DNA of 64,000 bases from Flavobacteriales bacterium (GTDB lineage: Bacteria; Bacteroidota; Bacteroidia; Flavobacteriales_D; Sanyastnellaceae). A program made the translations under genes and the position numbers. Positions 8,682-18,200 of this stretch are shown in pieces; the stretch's first letter is position 1, and every line of letters begins with the position of its first letter. The notes under the pieces were generated by a model. It ran no database searches. It saw only the letters and a list, made by a program, of their open reading frames with translations, and was not told the origin of the DNA. The DNA lies in the NCBI GenBank assembly GCA_002863125.1, contig PKEB01000004.1, forward strand, positions 62,001-126,000. The letters are read 5' to 3'.

Positions 8682-9419
8682 ATGCGCTGGATGTATCACA
8701 TTGGCCGCTACATGCGGTTGTTGGCCAAGAGCTTTCGAAAGCCGGAGAAGTTCAGCGTATTCAAAGACTTGTTGGTGACAGAATTGGAGTCCATTGGCCT
8801 TCAATCTGTGGGCATCGTAGCGCTGCTTTCCATTTTTATGGGAGCTGTCATATGCCTGCAGACTGCCCACCAAATTGGCGGGTGGATTCCGGTCTACACC
8901 ATAGGCTTCACGGTGCGTCAGACGATGATTTTGGAGTTTTCGCCCACGCTCATCCCGGTCATCTTGGCCGGAAAGGTTGGCTCCAACATTGCTTCGCAGA
9001 TCGGTACGATGCGCGTCACGGAGCAAATCGACGCCCTGGACATCATGGGGGTGAACAGCGCGAGCTATTTGATCTTGCCCAAGGTGGTCGCGGGGGTGTT
9101 CATCGTTCCATTTTTGGTGGTTTTGAGCATGGTGCTGGGTGTCGGAGCTGGTGCTTGGATTGGCGTGGCCACGGGCCTGAGCCCCTTGGCTGATTTTGAA
9201 TACGGCATGCAAGTCGACTTCCGGGTGTTTGACGTCGTGTATGCACTGACCAAAACGGTGGTTTTCGGTTTCATCCTAACGAGCGTCTCCGCTTACCACG
9301 GCTATTTCGCAGAAGGTGGCGCCTTGGAAGTGGGAAAATCAAGCACCAAGGCGGTGGTGTGGTCCGTTGTCATCATCATGGTGTCCAACCTGGTGCTCAC
9401 TCAAATGCTGTTGAATTGA
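8682..9419 (+). CDS. mlaE: MlaE-family ABC transporter permease
   Basis: Inner-membrane permease of an MCE-type lipid transporter that moves phospholipids between the membranes. The 245-residue protein has about five hydrophobic segments and the family's central motif EFSPTLIPVILAGKVGSNIA with IGTMRVTEQIDALDIMG (about residues 84-126), which contacts the ATPase. The ATPase gene follows after one base. The substrate-binding MCE protein (MlaD) is not in this window. The symbol marks family membership; exact substrate and direction are inferred. Confidence 0.9.
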   Translation: MRWMYHIGRYMRLLAKSFRKPEKFSVFKDLLVTELESIGLQSVGIVALLSIFMGAVICLQTAHQIGGWIPVYTIGFTVRQTMILEFSPTLIPVILAGKVGSNIASQIGTMRVTEQIDALDIMGVNSASYLILPKVVAGVFIVPFLVVLSMVLGVGAGAWIGVATGLSPLADFEYGMQVDFRVFDVVYALTKTVVFGFILTSVSAYHGYFAEGGALEVGKSSTKAVVWSVVIIMVSNLVLTQMLLN

Positions 9420-9420
9420 C

Positions 9421-10173
9421 ATGATTGAGTTGCAACACCTTGAAAAATCATTTGGCGATCACCACGTCCTCAAAGACGTCAGTGCCACCTTCGAGCGCGG
9501 CAAGGTCAACTTTGTCATCGGCAGAAGTGGCAGCGGCAAAAGCGTCATGACCAAGTGCACCGTGGGCCTCATCGAACCAGACCAAGGACGGGTATTCTAT
9601 GATGGCAGGGATTTCACTTCCATGAGCCAGAAGGAGCGCAAAGTTATCCGGCAGGAAATCGGGATGCTTTTTCAAGGATCAGCCTTGTTCGATAGCATGA
9701 CCGTCCAAGAAAACGTCGAGTTCCCCTTGCGCATGTTCAGTGATATGTCGGACGCGGAGCGGCGGGACCGTGCAGCCGTATGCTTGGAGCGGGTAGAGCT
9801 AGCCGATGCGAGCACGCGTTTCCCCGCGGAATGCAGCGGTGGTATGCAAAAGCGCGTGGGCATCGCCCGGGCCATTGCGATGAACCCCAAGTACTTGTTT
9901 TGCGACGAGCCCAATTCCGGGCTGGACCCACAGACGGCGATTGTCATCGATAACCTGATTTCCGACATCACGGCGGAGTACCAGATTACAACCGTTGTTG
10001 TTTCACATGACATGAACAGCGTGATGGAAGCAAGCGACACCATTCATTTCGTGCACCAAGGCAGCATATGCTGGCACGGCAATCGAGAGGGGTTGCTCGA
10101 AGGCGGCGTGAAGGAATTGGAAGACTTTGTGTTTGCGAGCGACTTAATGCGAAAAATCCGGAAGACGGTCTAA
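9421..10173 (+). CDS. mlaF: MlaF-type ABC transporter ATP-binding protein
   Basis: Cytoplasmic ATPase partner of the preceding permease. In 250 residues it shows Walker A GRSGSGKS (34-41), the Q-loop at MLFQGSALFDSM, the ABC signature C-SGG-MQKR at 138-144 and Walker B with D162-E163 (FCDEPNSGLDP), plus the switch His in VVSHDM. One base separates it from the permease. The next gene starts five bases after its stop, so three genes probably share one transcript. Confidence 0.92.
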   Translation: MIELQHLEKSFGDHHVLKDVSATFERGKVNFVIGRSGSGKSVMTKCTVGLIEPDQGRVFYDGRDFTSMSQKERKVIRQEIGMLFQGSALFDSMTVQENVEFPLRMFSDMSDAERRDRAAVCLERVELADASTRFPAECSGGMQKRVGIARAIAMNPKYLFCDEPNSGLDPQTAIVIDNLISDITAEYQITTVVVSHDMNSVMEASDTIHFVHQGSICWHGNREGLLEGGVKELEDFVFASDLMRKIRKTV

Positions 10174-10178
10174 ACCGC

Positions 10179-10868
10179 ATGGAAGACGGCCAGCACATTC
10201 CGCTCAACTTCGAGCGCCTCTCAGAAGAAGAAATGCGCCAAACAGCCGACCGCATGTTTGAGCGCTTCAACGCTCGGAGAACGGTGCGGCACTTTTCGGC
10301 AGAGCCGCTGCCCCTTGACGTGGTGCGTCAATGCATTCGAGCGGCCGGTACGGCACCCTCCGGAGCCCACAAACAGCCGTGGCACTTTTGTTTGGTGACC
10401 GATCCGGACATCAAGAAGCGCATTCGCGTGGCCGCTGAAAAAGAGGAATACGAGAACTACCACAGACGCATGAACGAGGCGTGGTTGGACGACTTGAAGC
10501 CCTTTGGTACCGACCACATCAAGCCTCACCTGGAGGATGCGCCGGCGCTCATCGTGGTTTTTCGCCAATCGTGGACACCGGATGCTGCGGCCGCCTCCGG
10601 GAAGTCCCAGAATTACTACGTCCAAGAGTCGGTTGGCATCGCCAGTGGCATGCTGCTGTCCGCGTTGCACGAATGCGGCATCGCGACCTTGACGCACACG
10701 CCGTCACCGATGGGTTTTTTAGCGGAAATTTTGAAGCGTCCCGCCCACGAAAAGGCTTTTTTGCTCATTCCGATTGGGTATCCCGCGGAGGGATGCCAAG
10801 TACCTGATATCCAGCGAAAAAACTGGAATGAACTGGCCACAGAACATGGACCTGAATCGGCCCATTAA
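10179..10868 (+). CDS. Iodotyrosine deiodinase-type flavin nitroreductase
   Basis: FMN-dependent reductase of the nitroreductase fold. The 229-residue protein resembles iodotyrosine deiodinase, which reductively removes halogen from mono- and dihalotyrosines. Family landmarks are RRTVRHFS (33-40, FMN phosphate), APSGAHKQPW (59-68), the substrate lid with Glu90, Tyr94 and Lys115 spaced as in the known E-x3-Y-x20-K triad that grips the amino acid zwitterion, and the late RPAHEK and GYPAE motifs. Bacterial homologues with this activity are known, for example in Haliscomenobacter. The start ATG 10179 lies five bases after the ATPase stop. Physiological substrate in this organism is inferred. Confidence 0.82.
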   Translation: MEDGQHIPLNFERLSEEEMRQTADRMFERFNARRTVRHFSAEPLPLDVVRQCIRAAGTAPSGAHKQPWHFCLVTDPDIKKRIRVAAEKEEYENYHRRMNEAWLDDLKPFGTDHIKPHLEDAPALIVVFRQSWTPDAAAASGKSQNYYVQESVGIASGMLLSALHECGIATLTHTPSPMGFLAEILKRPAHEKAFLLIPIGYPAEGCQVPDIQRKNWNELATEHGPESAH

Positions 10869-10923
10869 CACCCGAAATCGATAAAAGTTTTTAGAAAACG
10901 GCTGAGGTTCCACTTCGATGTGG

Positions 10924-10931
10924 TTACTTTG
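10924..10931 (+). promoter_or_regulatory. -7 promoter box of acpP-fabF
   Basis: TTACTTTG, close to TAnnTTTG, ends 22 bases before the acpP ATG. Unlike many boxes in this window it leaves room for a real 5' leader. Confidence 0.45.
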
Positions 10932-10953
10932 CGCCCCGATAAACAGCTAAGCT

Positions 10954-11190
10954 ATGTCTGATATTCAAGAAAAAGTCACGGCGATTATCGTCGATAAGTT
11001 GGGAGTTGATGCAGGAGAAGTGAACTTGTCTGCAAGCTTCACCAACGATTTGGGCGCGGACTCATTGGACACCGTTGAACTCATCATGGAGTTCGAAAAG
11101 GAGTTCAACATCGCCATCCCAGATGACCAAGCTGAGAAAATTAGCACCGTAGGACAAGCGGTCGACTACATTACCGAGAACGCGAAATAA
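10954..11190 (+). CDS. acpP: Acyl carrier protein
   Basis: Carries growing acyl chains as thioesters on a 4'-phosphopantetheine arm. It has 78 residues, is strongly acidic, and contains the attachment motif [12 protein letters not shown] with Ser37 as the modified residue. fabF follows after ten bases, the usual pairing in bacteria, so both are very likely cotranscribed. Confidence 0.97.
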   Translation: MSDIQEKVTAIIVDKLGVDAGEVNLSASFTNDLGADSLDTVELIMEFEKEFNIAIPDDQAEKISTVGQAVDYITENAK

Positions 11191-11200
11191 TCCTGGCTCC

Positions 11201-12457
11201 ATGGAGCTCAAAAGGGTTGTTGTTACCGGCTTAGGGGCGATTACGCCCCTTGGAAATGACATACCAACGTACTGGAAAGGCTTGGTAAACGGTGTGAGCG
11301 GAGCCGCTCCCATCACCAAGTTTGATGCGACCAACTTCAAGACGCAGTTCGCCTGTGAAGTGAAAGATTGGGACGTCTCCGAATTCCTCGATCGTAAAGC
11401 TTCGAGGAAGATGGATTTGTTCGCTCAGTATGCGGTGGTCTGTTCCGATCAAGCTTTAGAAGATGCAGGCCTCACAGGAGAGGATTCCCCAGTGAATCCC
11501 GACCGCGCCGGCGTCATCTGGGGTTCGGGCATTGGAGGATTCCAAACCTTTATGAACGAAGCCCTGAATTTCCACCGCAGCGAAGGCATTCCGCGCTTCA
11601 GTCCGTTCTTCATCCCTATGATGATCTCGGACATCGCGGCTGGTCACATCAGCATGCGACACGGGTACCGCGGCCCCAATTTCTGCACGGTTTCGGCCTG
11701 TGCCAGTGGCACCAACGCCATGATTGATGCTTTCAATTACATCCGGTTGGGCAAGGCAGATGTAATGGTGACCGGTGGTTCTGAGGCGGCGGTAACCGAA
11801 GGCGGAATCGGTGGATTCAATGCCTTGAAGGCACTTTCTACGCGCAACGACGAACCGGCCAAGGCGTCCCGCCCGTTTGATTCTACCCGTGACGGTTTCG
11901 TTCTGGGTGAAGGGGGGGGCGCGATCATCTTGGAGGAATACGAGCACGCAGTCGCACGTGGTGCAACGATCTATTGCGAGATGGTGGGCGGAGGCATGAG
12001 TGCGGATGCGCACCACATCACGGCACCTCACCCCGAAGGCCTCGGAGCGTTGAACGTCATGAAATCCGCGTTGGACGATGCGGGCATGAAACCAGAAGAA
12101 GTGGACTATGTGAACGTACATGGCACATCCACTCCGCTGGGAGACGTTGCAGAAACCAAGGCCATTCAAGGCGTATTTGGCGACCACGCGTACGACCTCA
12201 ACATCAGCTCGACCAAATCCATGACGGGCCATTTGTTGGGTGCCGCAGGGGCCATTGAAGGTATTGCCTGCATCCTCGCCATCAAGCACGGCACCATACC
12301 GCCAACCATCAACTTTGAACACGCTGACGAGGCGCTCGACCCTAAATTGAACTTTACGTTCAACAAAGCGCAGAAGCGCACGGTGCGAGCCGCACTCTCC
12401 AACACCTTCGGGTTTGGAGGGCATAATGCTTCGGTCTTGTTCAAGGCCTTGGACTAA
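11201..12457 (+). CDS. fabF: 3-oxoacyl-[acyl-carrier-protein] synthase II
   Basis: Elongating condensing enzyme of type II fatty acid synthesis. The protein is 418 residues. The catalytic triad is in place: Cys167 (VSACASG), His307 (NVHGTST) and His344 (TGHLLGAAG), with Lys339 in STKSMTG. Gly-rich ends such as NTFGFGGHN are present. It lies between acpP and rnc, a common Bacteroidota order. Confidence 0.97.
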   Translation: MELKRVVVTGLGAITPLGNDIPTYWKGLVNGVSGAAPITKFDATNFKTQFACEVKDWDVSEFLDRKASRKMDLFAQYAVVCSDQALEDAGLTGEDSPVNPDRAGVIWGSGIGGFQTFMNEALNFHRSEGIPRFSPFFIPMMISDIAAGHISMRHGYRGPNFCTVSACASGTNAMIDAFNYIRLGKADVMVTGGSEAAVTEGGIGGFNALKALSTRNDEPAKASRPFDSTRDGFVLGEGGGAIILEEYEHAVARGATIYCEMVGGGMSADAHHITAPHPEGLGALNVMKSALDDAGMKPEEVDYVNVHGTSTPLGDVAETKAIQGVFGDHAYDLNISSTKSMTGHLLGAAGAIEGIACILAIKHGTIPPTINFEHADEALDPKLNFTFNKAQKRTVRAALSNTFGFGGHNASVLFKALD

Positions 12458-12465
12458 TCTTTCTT

Positions 12466-13212
12466 TTGGCACTGCTCCGCAATCGCAACTGGGCCAACCG
12501 CTGGACCCGAGGGGGCGTTTCACCGGAATTTCGTCAATTTGTCAAAGCCGAGTTTGGTATCCGCGTGCGGAATGGCACGTGGTACAAACAAGCCATGACC
12601 CACGGTTCGATGATGGCTGATCTCGAACCAGGCGAACAGTCGAACGAACGGTTGGAGTTTCTCGGGGACTCCATTCTTGGCGCTGTGGCTGCGGAGCTTG
12701 TCTTTTTTCGCTATCCCCACGAGGACGAGGGGCCGTTGACTCAAAAACGCTCGAACCTGGTGAGCCGCAAATCACTCAACCGGATTGGAGAGGCCATGGG
12801 CCTTGGTGATTACATTCAGACGACCATCGCGCAGCGTCCGCTCCCGAGCACCGTCGTTGGCAATGCCCTGGAAGCACTGATTGGCGCCATTTACCTCGAT
12901 CATGGTTACAAAAAGACCCGTGCGTTGGCATCGTCTATGCTGATGCGTTATGGCGCAGAAGAGGCGATGGAAGCCACCGGGGACTTCAAATCCAGTCTGT
13001 ACCATTGGGCCCAAGTAGAAGGCAAGGTGGTGCACTATGAAGAGAAAAAAGCCCAAGACAATGCTGGAAAGGCACAGGGTGTTCATTTGGTGGTATTGAT
13101 GGTAGATAATCAGCCGGTCGCAGAAGGCTCAGGCTTGTCCAAAAAAGAGGCGGAACAGGAAGCGGCGCGTGTCGCCTTGGAACGCGGAGAATGGCGTGAA
13201 AAACCGCTGTAA
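12466..13212 (+). CDS. rnc: Ribonuclease III
   Basis: Cuts double-stranded RNA in rRNA processing and mRNA control. The 248-residue protein has the catalytic signature ERLEFLGDS at residues 61-69, a second acidic site around NALEALIGAIYLD, and a C-terminal double-stranded RNA-binding domain ending in GSGLSKKEAEQEAA. No ATG fits, so the start is probably TTG at 12466, nine bases after the fabF stop. Upstream fabF-rnc spacing suggests cotranscription. Confidence 0.93.
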   Translation: MALLRNRNWANRWTRGGVSPEFRQFVKAEFGIRVRNGTWYKQAMTHGSMMADLEPGEQSNERLEFLGDSILGAVAAELVFFRYPHEDEGPLTQKRSNLVSRKSLNRIGEAMGLGDYIQTTIAQRPLPSTVVGNALEALIGAIYLDHGYKKTRALASSMLMRYGAEEAMEATGDFKSSLYHWAQVEGKVVHYEEKKAQDNAGKAQGVHLVVLMVDNQPVAEGSGLSKKEAEQEAARVALERGEWREKPL

Positions 13213-13228
13213 TTCTGAGCGGACGCGG

Positions 13229-13236
13229 TATATTCG
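13229..13236 (+). promoter_or_regulatory. -7 promoter box before the IPExxxVDY-like gene
   Basis: TATATTCG, one mismatch to TAnnTTTG, ends six bases before the ATG at 13243. Confidence 0.4.
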
Positions 13237-13242
13237 CGTGGT

Positions 13243-13689
13243 ATGCAGTGGCTTGACGAAGACTTCGCTGACGCGTGTGATTTTGAACTTTTGGGGCTGA
13301 GCAGCCACCTGCCACCGCATCGGTTGGCGTGGGAACTGAATCAGCACCTGGAGTGGCGGTTGGAGTTTTTCAAAGTGCTTGAAATCCAACAACGCAAAGG
13401 GTATTCGGAGCATGCGGTTTACCGTTATGAAGACGTCTCAAGTCACGGCTCGCAAACGTGGTATGTCATTGAAAACAAAGCCCCAAACGGCGTGATTGCG
13501 CGGTTCAAGGGCGGAGCGGAAATGGACTACCTCGTTCAGGCCATGGATGAGGCGGACTCGATGGCAGAGGCCATGGAGCGCATTCGATCTATTCGGGGGG
13601 TCAATTACATCCTCCAACTCGATCCGCTTGAGTCGGGCGCCATTGAGCACCTGGCCCTGATGGACTTAACCCCAGAAATGGAGGGCTGA
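13243..13689 (+). CDS. IPExxxVDY-like family protein
   Basis: A 148-residue cytoplasmic protein of unknown function. Its position between rnc and pyk, its length and a C-terminal region rich in DYL-x-QAMDEAD match the IPExxxVDY family, which is known only from Bacteroidota and sits next to pyk. The name motif itself is degenerate here (GGAEMDYLVQ). I see no enzyme motif. The assignment rests on context plus weak sequence similarity. pyk follows after 12 bases. Confidence 0.6.
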   Translation: MQWLDEDFADACDFELLGLSSHLPPHRLAWELNQHLEWRLEFFKVLEIQQRKGYSEHAVYRYEDVSSHGSQTWYVIENKAPNGVIARFKGGAEMDYLVQAMDEADSMAEAMERIRSIRGVNYILQLDPLESGAIEHLALMDLTPEMEG

Positions 13690-13701
13690 ATAATTGAAAC
13701 G

Positions 13702-15120
13702 ATGAAACGAACGAAAATTGTAGCTACGATGGGCCCGGCCTCCAACACGGAGGAGCGGCTGGAAGCGCTGATTCAGGCCGGAATGAACGTGGCACGCCTG
13801 AATTTTTCCCACGGCGAACATGCCATTCACGGGCAGACCATTGCCAACGTCCGAAAGGTGGATGAGAAATTGGGAACCCACACGGCATTGCTGGCCGATT
13901 TGCAGGGCCCCAAGTTGCGCATTGGTGAATTGGAAGGCGGGCAGATTGACCTGGTGCAAGGAGAAGAATTGGTCATACGCACAGGAAGCGAAGTTGGAAC
14001 ATCCGGCGTCGTTTACACGAATTACATGAAGTTTGCCCGGGATGTGAAAGCAGGGGAGCCGGTCCTCATGGACGATGGCAAACTCGAATTGCGCGTGTTG
14101 GAAACCGACGGTAAAGGCGAGGTGCGATGCGAGGTGGTTCACGGTGGTGTGCTGAAACCTCGGAAAGGCATCAACCTGCCATCCACCGCCATCTCTTTGC
14201 CGTGCATTACCGAAAAGGACGCGGTGGATTTAGCGTATGCCTTGGAGCAAGATGTAGATTGGATTGGCCTGTCGTTTGTGCGCAAAGCCCAAGACATTGT
14301 GGAGCTCCGAGAGCGCATTGAGGCGGAGGGCAAGCACACCCGAATCATTGCGAAGATTGAGAAACCCGAGGCGCTGGAAGACCTCGATGGCATACTCGAG
14401 GAGACCGATGCGGTAATGATTGCCCGCGGGGACTTGGGGGTTGAGATCCCCAAGCAGGAAGTGCCATTGGTCCAAAAGGACATCATTCAGCGTTGCATGC
14501 ACATGGGCAAGCCGGTGATCGTTGCGACACAGATGATGGAGTCGATGATCGAGGCATCAGTTCCCACGCGAGCGGAAGTCAATGACGTGGCCAACGCCGT
14601 TTTGGACGGCGCAGATGCCGTGATGCTCAGCGCAGAAACATCGGTAGGCGCCTACCCAGTTGAAGCGGTGACGGCTATGACGGACATCATTGAATCGATG
14701 GAGGGCCAGGACCGCATGTACTACCATGAACGACCGCCGTTAAGTCCTGAAGACGACCGTTTTATCAGTGATAGCATGTGCTACAATGCTTGCAGGTTGG
14801 CGAAGCGCGTCAACGCAACGGCCATCGTGACCATGACCTTTTCGGGATACACAGCGGTGCATGTTTCAAGCCAGCGCCCGAAGGCCCACATTTTCATGTT
14901 CACCGCGAACAAGCGGGTATTGGCGCAGATGTCCCTCGTGTGGGGCGTTTCGGCATTCCCTTACTTAAAAATGGTGAGCACGGACCACACCATTGCCGAC
15001 ATCAAATTTGAATTGACCAAAATGGGCGCCGTCACCGATGGCGACTTTGTGGTTCACTTGGCGAGTATGCCCATTGCCGATGCGGGCAGGACCAACATGC
15101 TTAAGCTGAGCCAAGTGTAG
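13702..15120 (+). CDS. pyk: Pyruvate kinase
   Basis: Final ATP-forming step of glycolysis, phosphoenolpyruvate to pyruvate. The 472-residue protein starts with MKRTKIVATMGPAS and NVARLNFSHG. Further on are the active-site signature IIAKIEKPEAL, the Mg-binding MIARGDLGVEIP and the conserved ATQMMESMI. Length and motif order are those of the family. It follows the IPExxxVDY-like gene closely and may share its transcript. Confidence 0.97.
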   Translation: MKRTKIVATMGPASNTEERLEALIQAGMNVARLNFSHGEHAIHGQTIANVRKVDEKLGTHTALLADLQGPKLRIGELEGGQIDLVQGEELVIRTGSEVGTSGVVYTNYMKFARDVKAGEPVLMDDGKLELRVLETDGKGEVRCEVVHGGVLKPRKGINLPSTAISLPCITEKDAVDLAYALEQDVDWIGLSFVRKAQDIVELRERIEAEGKHTRIIAKIEKPEALEDLDGILEETDAVMIARGDLGVEIPKQEVPLVQKDIIQRCMHMGKPVIVATQMMESMIEASVPTRAEVNDVANAVLDGADAVMLSAETSVGAYPVEAVTAMTDIIESMEGQDRMYYHERPPLSPEDDRFISDSMCYNACRLAKRVNATAIVTMTFSGYTAVHVSSQRPKAHIFMFTANKRVLAQMSLVWGVSAFPYLKMVSTDHTIADIKFELTKMGAVTDGDFVVHLASMPIADAGRTNMLKLSQV

Positions 15121-15162
15121 TTAAATCAAGGGGTTGGAGGTCTTCGATGGACGAGCCGTTGT

Positions 15163-15170
15163 TATCTTCG
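15163..15170 (+). promoter_or_regulatory. -7 promoter box of ileS
   Basis: TATCTTCG, one mismatch to TAnnTTTG, lies 34 bases before the ileS ATG, giving a short leader. No T-box or attenuator is visible. Confidence 0.4.
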
Positions 15171-15204
15171 CGCCTTTGAGTAAACCGACCCGATTGCATT
15201 CCGA

Positions 15205-18200
15205 ATGAGCACTTCTGCACCGCAACCAAACTTCCCTGAACGCGGCTCCCTGAACCTTCCCAAAATTGCTGACGACATCCTCGCCAGTTGGGAACAGGAT
15301 GGGACGTTCCAGAAGAGCATCGAGACCCGTCCTGCCGATCGGCCGTACGTGTTCTTCGAGGGGCCGCCTTCCGCCAATGGAAAGCCGGGCATCCACCACG
15401 TGATGGCCCGCGCCATTAAGGATATTTTTTGCCGGTTTCACACCTTGAAAGGATACCGCGTCGAACGGAAAGCGGGATGGGACACCCACGGCCTGCCCGT
15501 GGAGTTGGGCGTGGAGAAAGAACTCGGCATCACCAAAGAGGACATAGGGGTCAAATTGACCATCGAGGAGTACAACGAGGCGTGCAAAAAGGCCGTCATG
15601 CGGTACACAGACATTTGGAACGACCTCACCAGTAAAATGGGGTATTGGGTCGACATGGACGCGCCGTACGTGACCTACGAAAACAAGTACATTGAGAGCG
15701 TCTGGTGGTTGCTCAAGCAACTCGACGACAAAGACTTGCTCTACAAGGGCTACACCATTCAGCCGTACAGCCCAGCGGCGGGAACGGGATTGAGTTCACA
15801 CGAACTGAACCAGCCGGGTGCGTACCGCGACGTCAAGGACACCACGGTCGTCGCCCAATTCAAGGCGCTGCCCGAATGTGGAGCACGCGTGCTCGAGCAC
15901 GCAGGGCCTGAGAAGGCGGAAGCCTATGGCCATCTGCCCGTCTACTTCTTGGCATGGACGACCACGCCTTGGACACTCCCTTCCAATACGGCCCTCACGG
16001 TTGGACCGGACATCACATACGTCCTTGTGGCCACTAAGAATCGGTACACCGACGAGCCCGGGTTGGTGGTCTTGGCAGAGGATTTGATGGGCAAGCATTT
16101 TGGCGGGAAGAAAGCGCCGGAACACGAAGTGATTGCCCGCATCAGCGGCGCCGAATTGTGCGGCGCGCGGTACGAGCAACTGCTCGATTGGGCTGAACCC
16201 ATGGAAGGTGTGAGCGAGGCATTCCGCATCATTCCCGGTGATTTCGTAACCACGGAAGACGGCACGGGCATTGTTCATACGGCACCGACCTTCGGAGCGG
16301 ACGATGCGCGCGTGGCTTCAGCTGCGGGTGTTCCCCCCATGCTCATCGACGACGGCACGGGCCAAGGGGTCCCGTTGGTGGACCTGCAGGGCCGCATCCG
16401 CGACGGCGTTGGGCCCCTTGCCGGTCGGTACGTCAAGGAGGAGTATTACGATAAAGGAGAAGCGCCAGAGCGGTCGGTGGATGTAGAAATTGCCATCGAC
16501 TTGAAAGGCAAGGGACTCGCGTTTTTGGTCGAGAAATACGAGCACAACTACCCCCATTGCTGGAGAACGGACAAGCCGGTCCTGTACTACCCGCTGGACA
16601 GCTGGTTCATTCGCGCAACTGCGGCAAAAGAGCGCATGCAGGAGCTGAACAAAACCATTCGCTGGAAGCCGGCAAGCACGGGGTCGGGACGATTCGGCAA
16701 GTGGTTGGAAAACCTGAACGACTGGAACCTCAGCCGCTCGCGGTTTTGGGGCATTCCCATTCCCATTTGGTCCACCGAAGACGGCACCGAGCGCCGGTGC
16801 ATCGGCTCTGTAGAGGAGTTGAAAGCAGCCTGTGCGGAAGCCGTAGAGGCCGGACTCATGGATGCTAATCCCTTGGAAACCTTTGTTCCTGGGGACATGT
16901 CCAAGGCCAACTACGAGCAATTCGATTTGCACAAGCACGTCGTCGACCGTCTCACACTCAAGGCTTCTGACGGACGCCCGATGCGCCGCGAGGCAGATCT
17001 GATTGACGTCTGGTTTGACAGCGGATCTATGCCGTATGCCCAGTGGCATTACCCGTTTGAAAACAAAGAAAAAATCGACGCGGGCCAGTCGTACCCTGCC
17101 GACTTCATCGCGGAGGGCGTGGACCAAACCCGCGGCTGGTTCTACACGCTGCACGCGATTGCCACGATGGTCTTCGATTCCGTAGCGTACAAAAACGTTG
17201 TCAGCAATGGTTTGGTCCTGGATAAGAACGGCCAGAAGATGTCCAAGCGATTGGGCAACGCCGTGGATCCGTTCGAGACCTTGGGCCAGTACGGCCCCGA
17301 CGCGACCCGCTGGTACATGATTTCCAACGCTCAGCCGTGGGACAACCTCAAATTCGATGCAGAGGGCATCACCGAGGTCCAGCGCAAGTTCTTCGGCACG
17401 TTGCACAACACCTACAATTTCCTCGCCCTGTATGCTAACATCGATGGCTACACCGGAGGAGGCGATGAGGTGCCTGTGGCCGATCGACCTGAAATTGACC
17501 GGTGGGTGTTGTCCCGTTTGAATTCGTTGATTCAGGAGGTGACCGAAGCCTATGAAGCGTTGGAGCCCACTAAGGTGGCCCGTGCAATCCAGTCGTTTGC
17601 CATTGACGACCTCTCGAACTGGCACGTACGCCAATCGCGCCGCCGCTTTTGGAAGGGCGAAATTAGCGACGACAAGCGAAGCGCCTATCAAACGCTGCAC
17701 ACGTGCCTGAAGTCGCTTTCGGTAATGATTTCGCCCATCGCACCGTTCTACGCGGACCGATTGTACCGGGATTTGACCGGCGCGGACGAATCCGTCCACC
17801 TCGCGTCATTCCCGGAAGCGGATGCGGCCTGCATTGATACGGAACTCGAAGCCCGCATGGCCCTCGCGCAGCAAATCAGCTCCCAGGTGCTGTCTTTGCG
17901 TAAGCGGGAGCGGTTGCGCGTTCGTCAGCCTTTGCGCCGCGTGCTGGTGCCTGTGCTCAATGAACAGATGGCGAGCCGCATTGAGACAATGGCGAACCTC
18001 ATCAAAGGAGAGGTCAACGTCAAGGCCATTGAGGTGGTTCGAGACGGCGAGAATACGGAAGTGTCCATCGTGAAGCGTGTGAAGCCGGACTTCAAGGCCC
18101 TCGGCCCCAAATTTGGCAAGCGCATGAAGGCCGTAGCGGCGGCAGTGAACGCCCTTGATGCCGAAGGAATTGCGGAACTGGAGCGGGAAGGACGTGTGGC

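Noticed and set aside
11456-12523. 355-codon open frame on the minus strand
   Set aside because: Antisense to fabF; no promoter or motif.
16318-17799. 493-codon open frame on the minus strand
   Set aside because: Antisense to ileS; no motif and no start signal.
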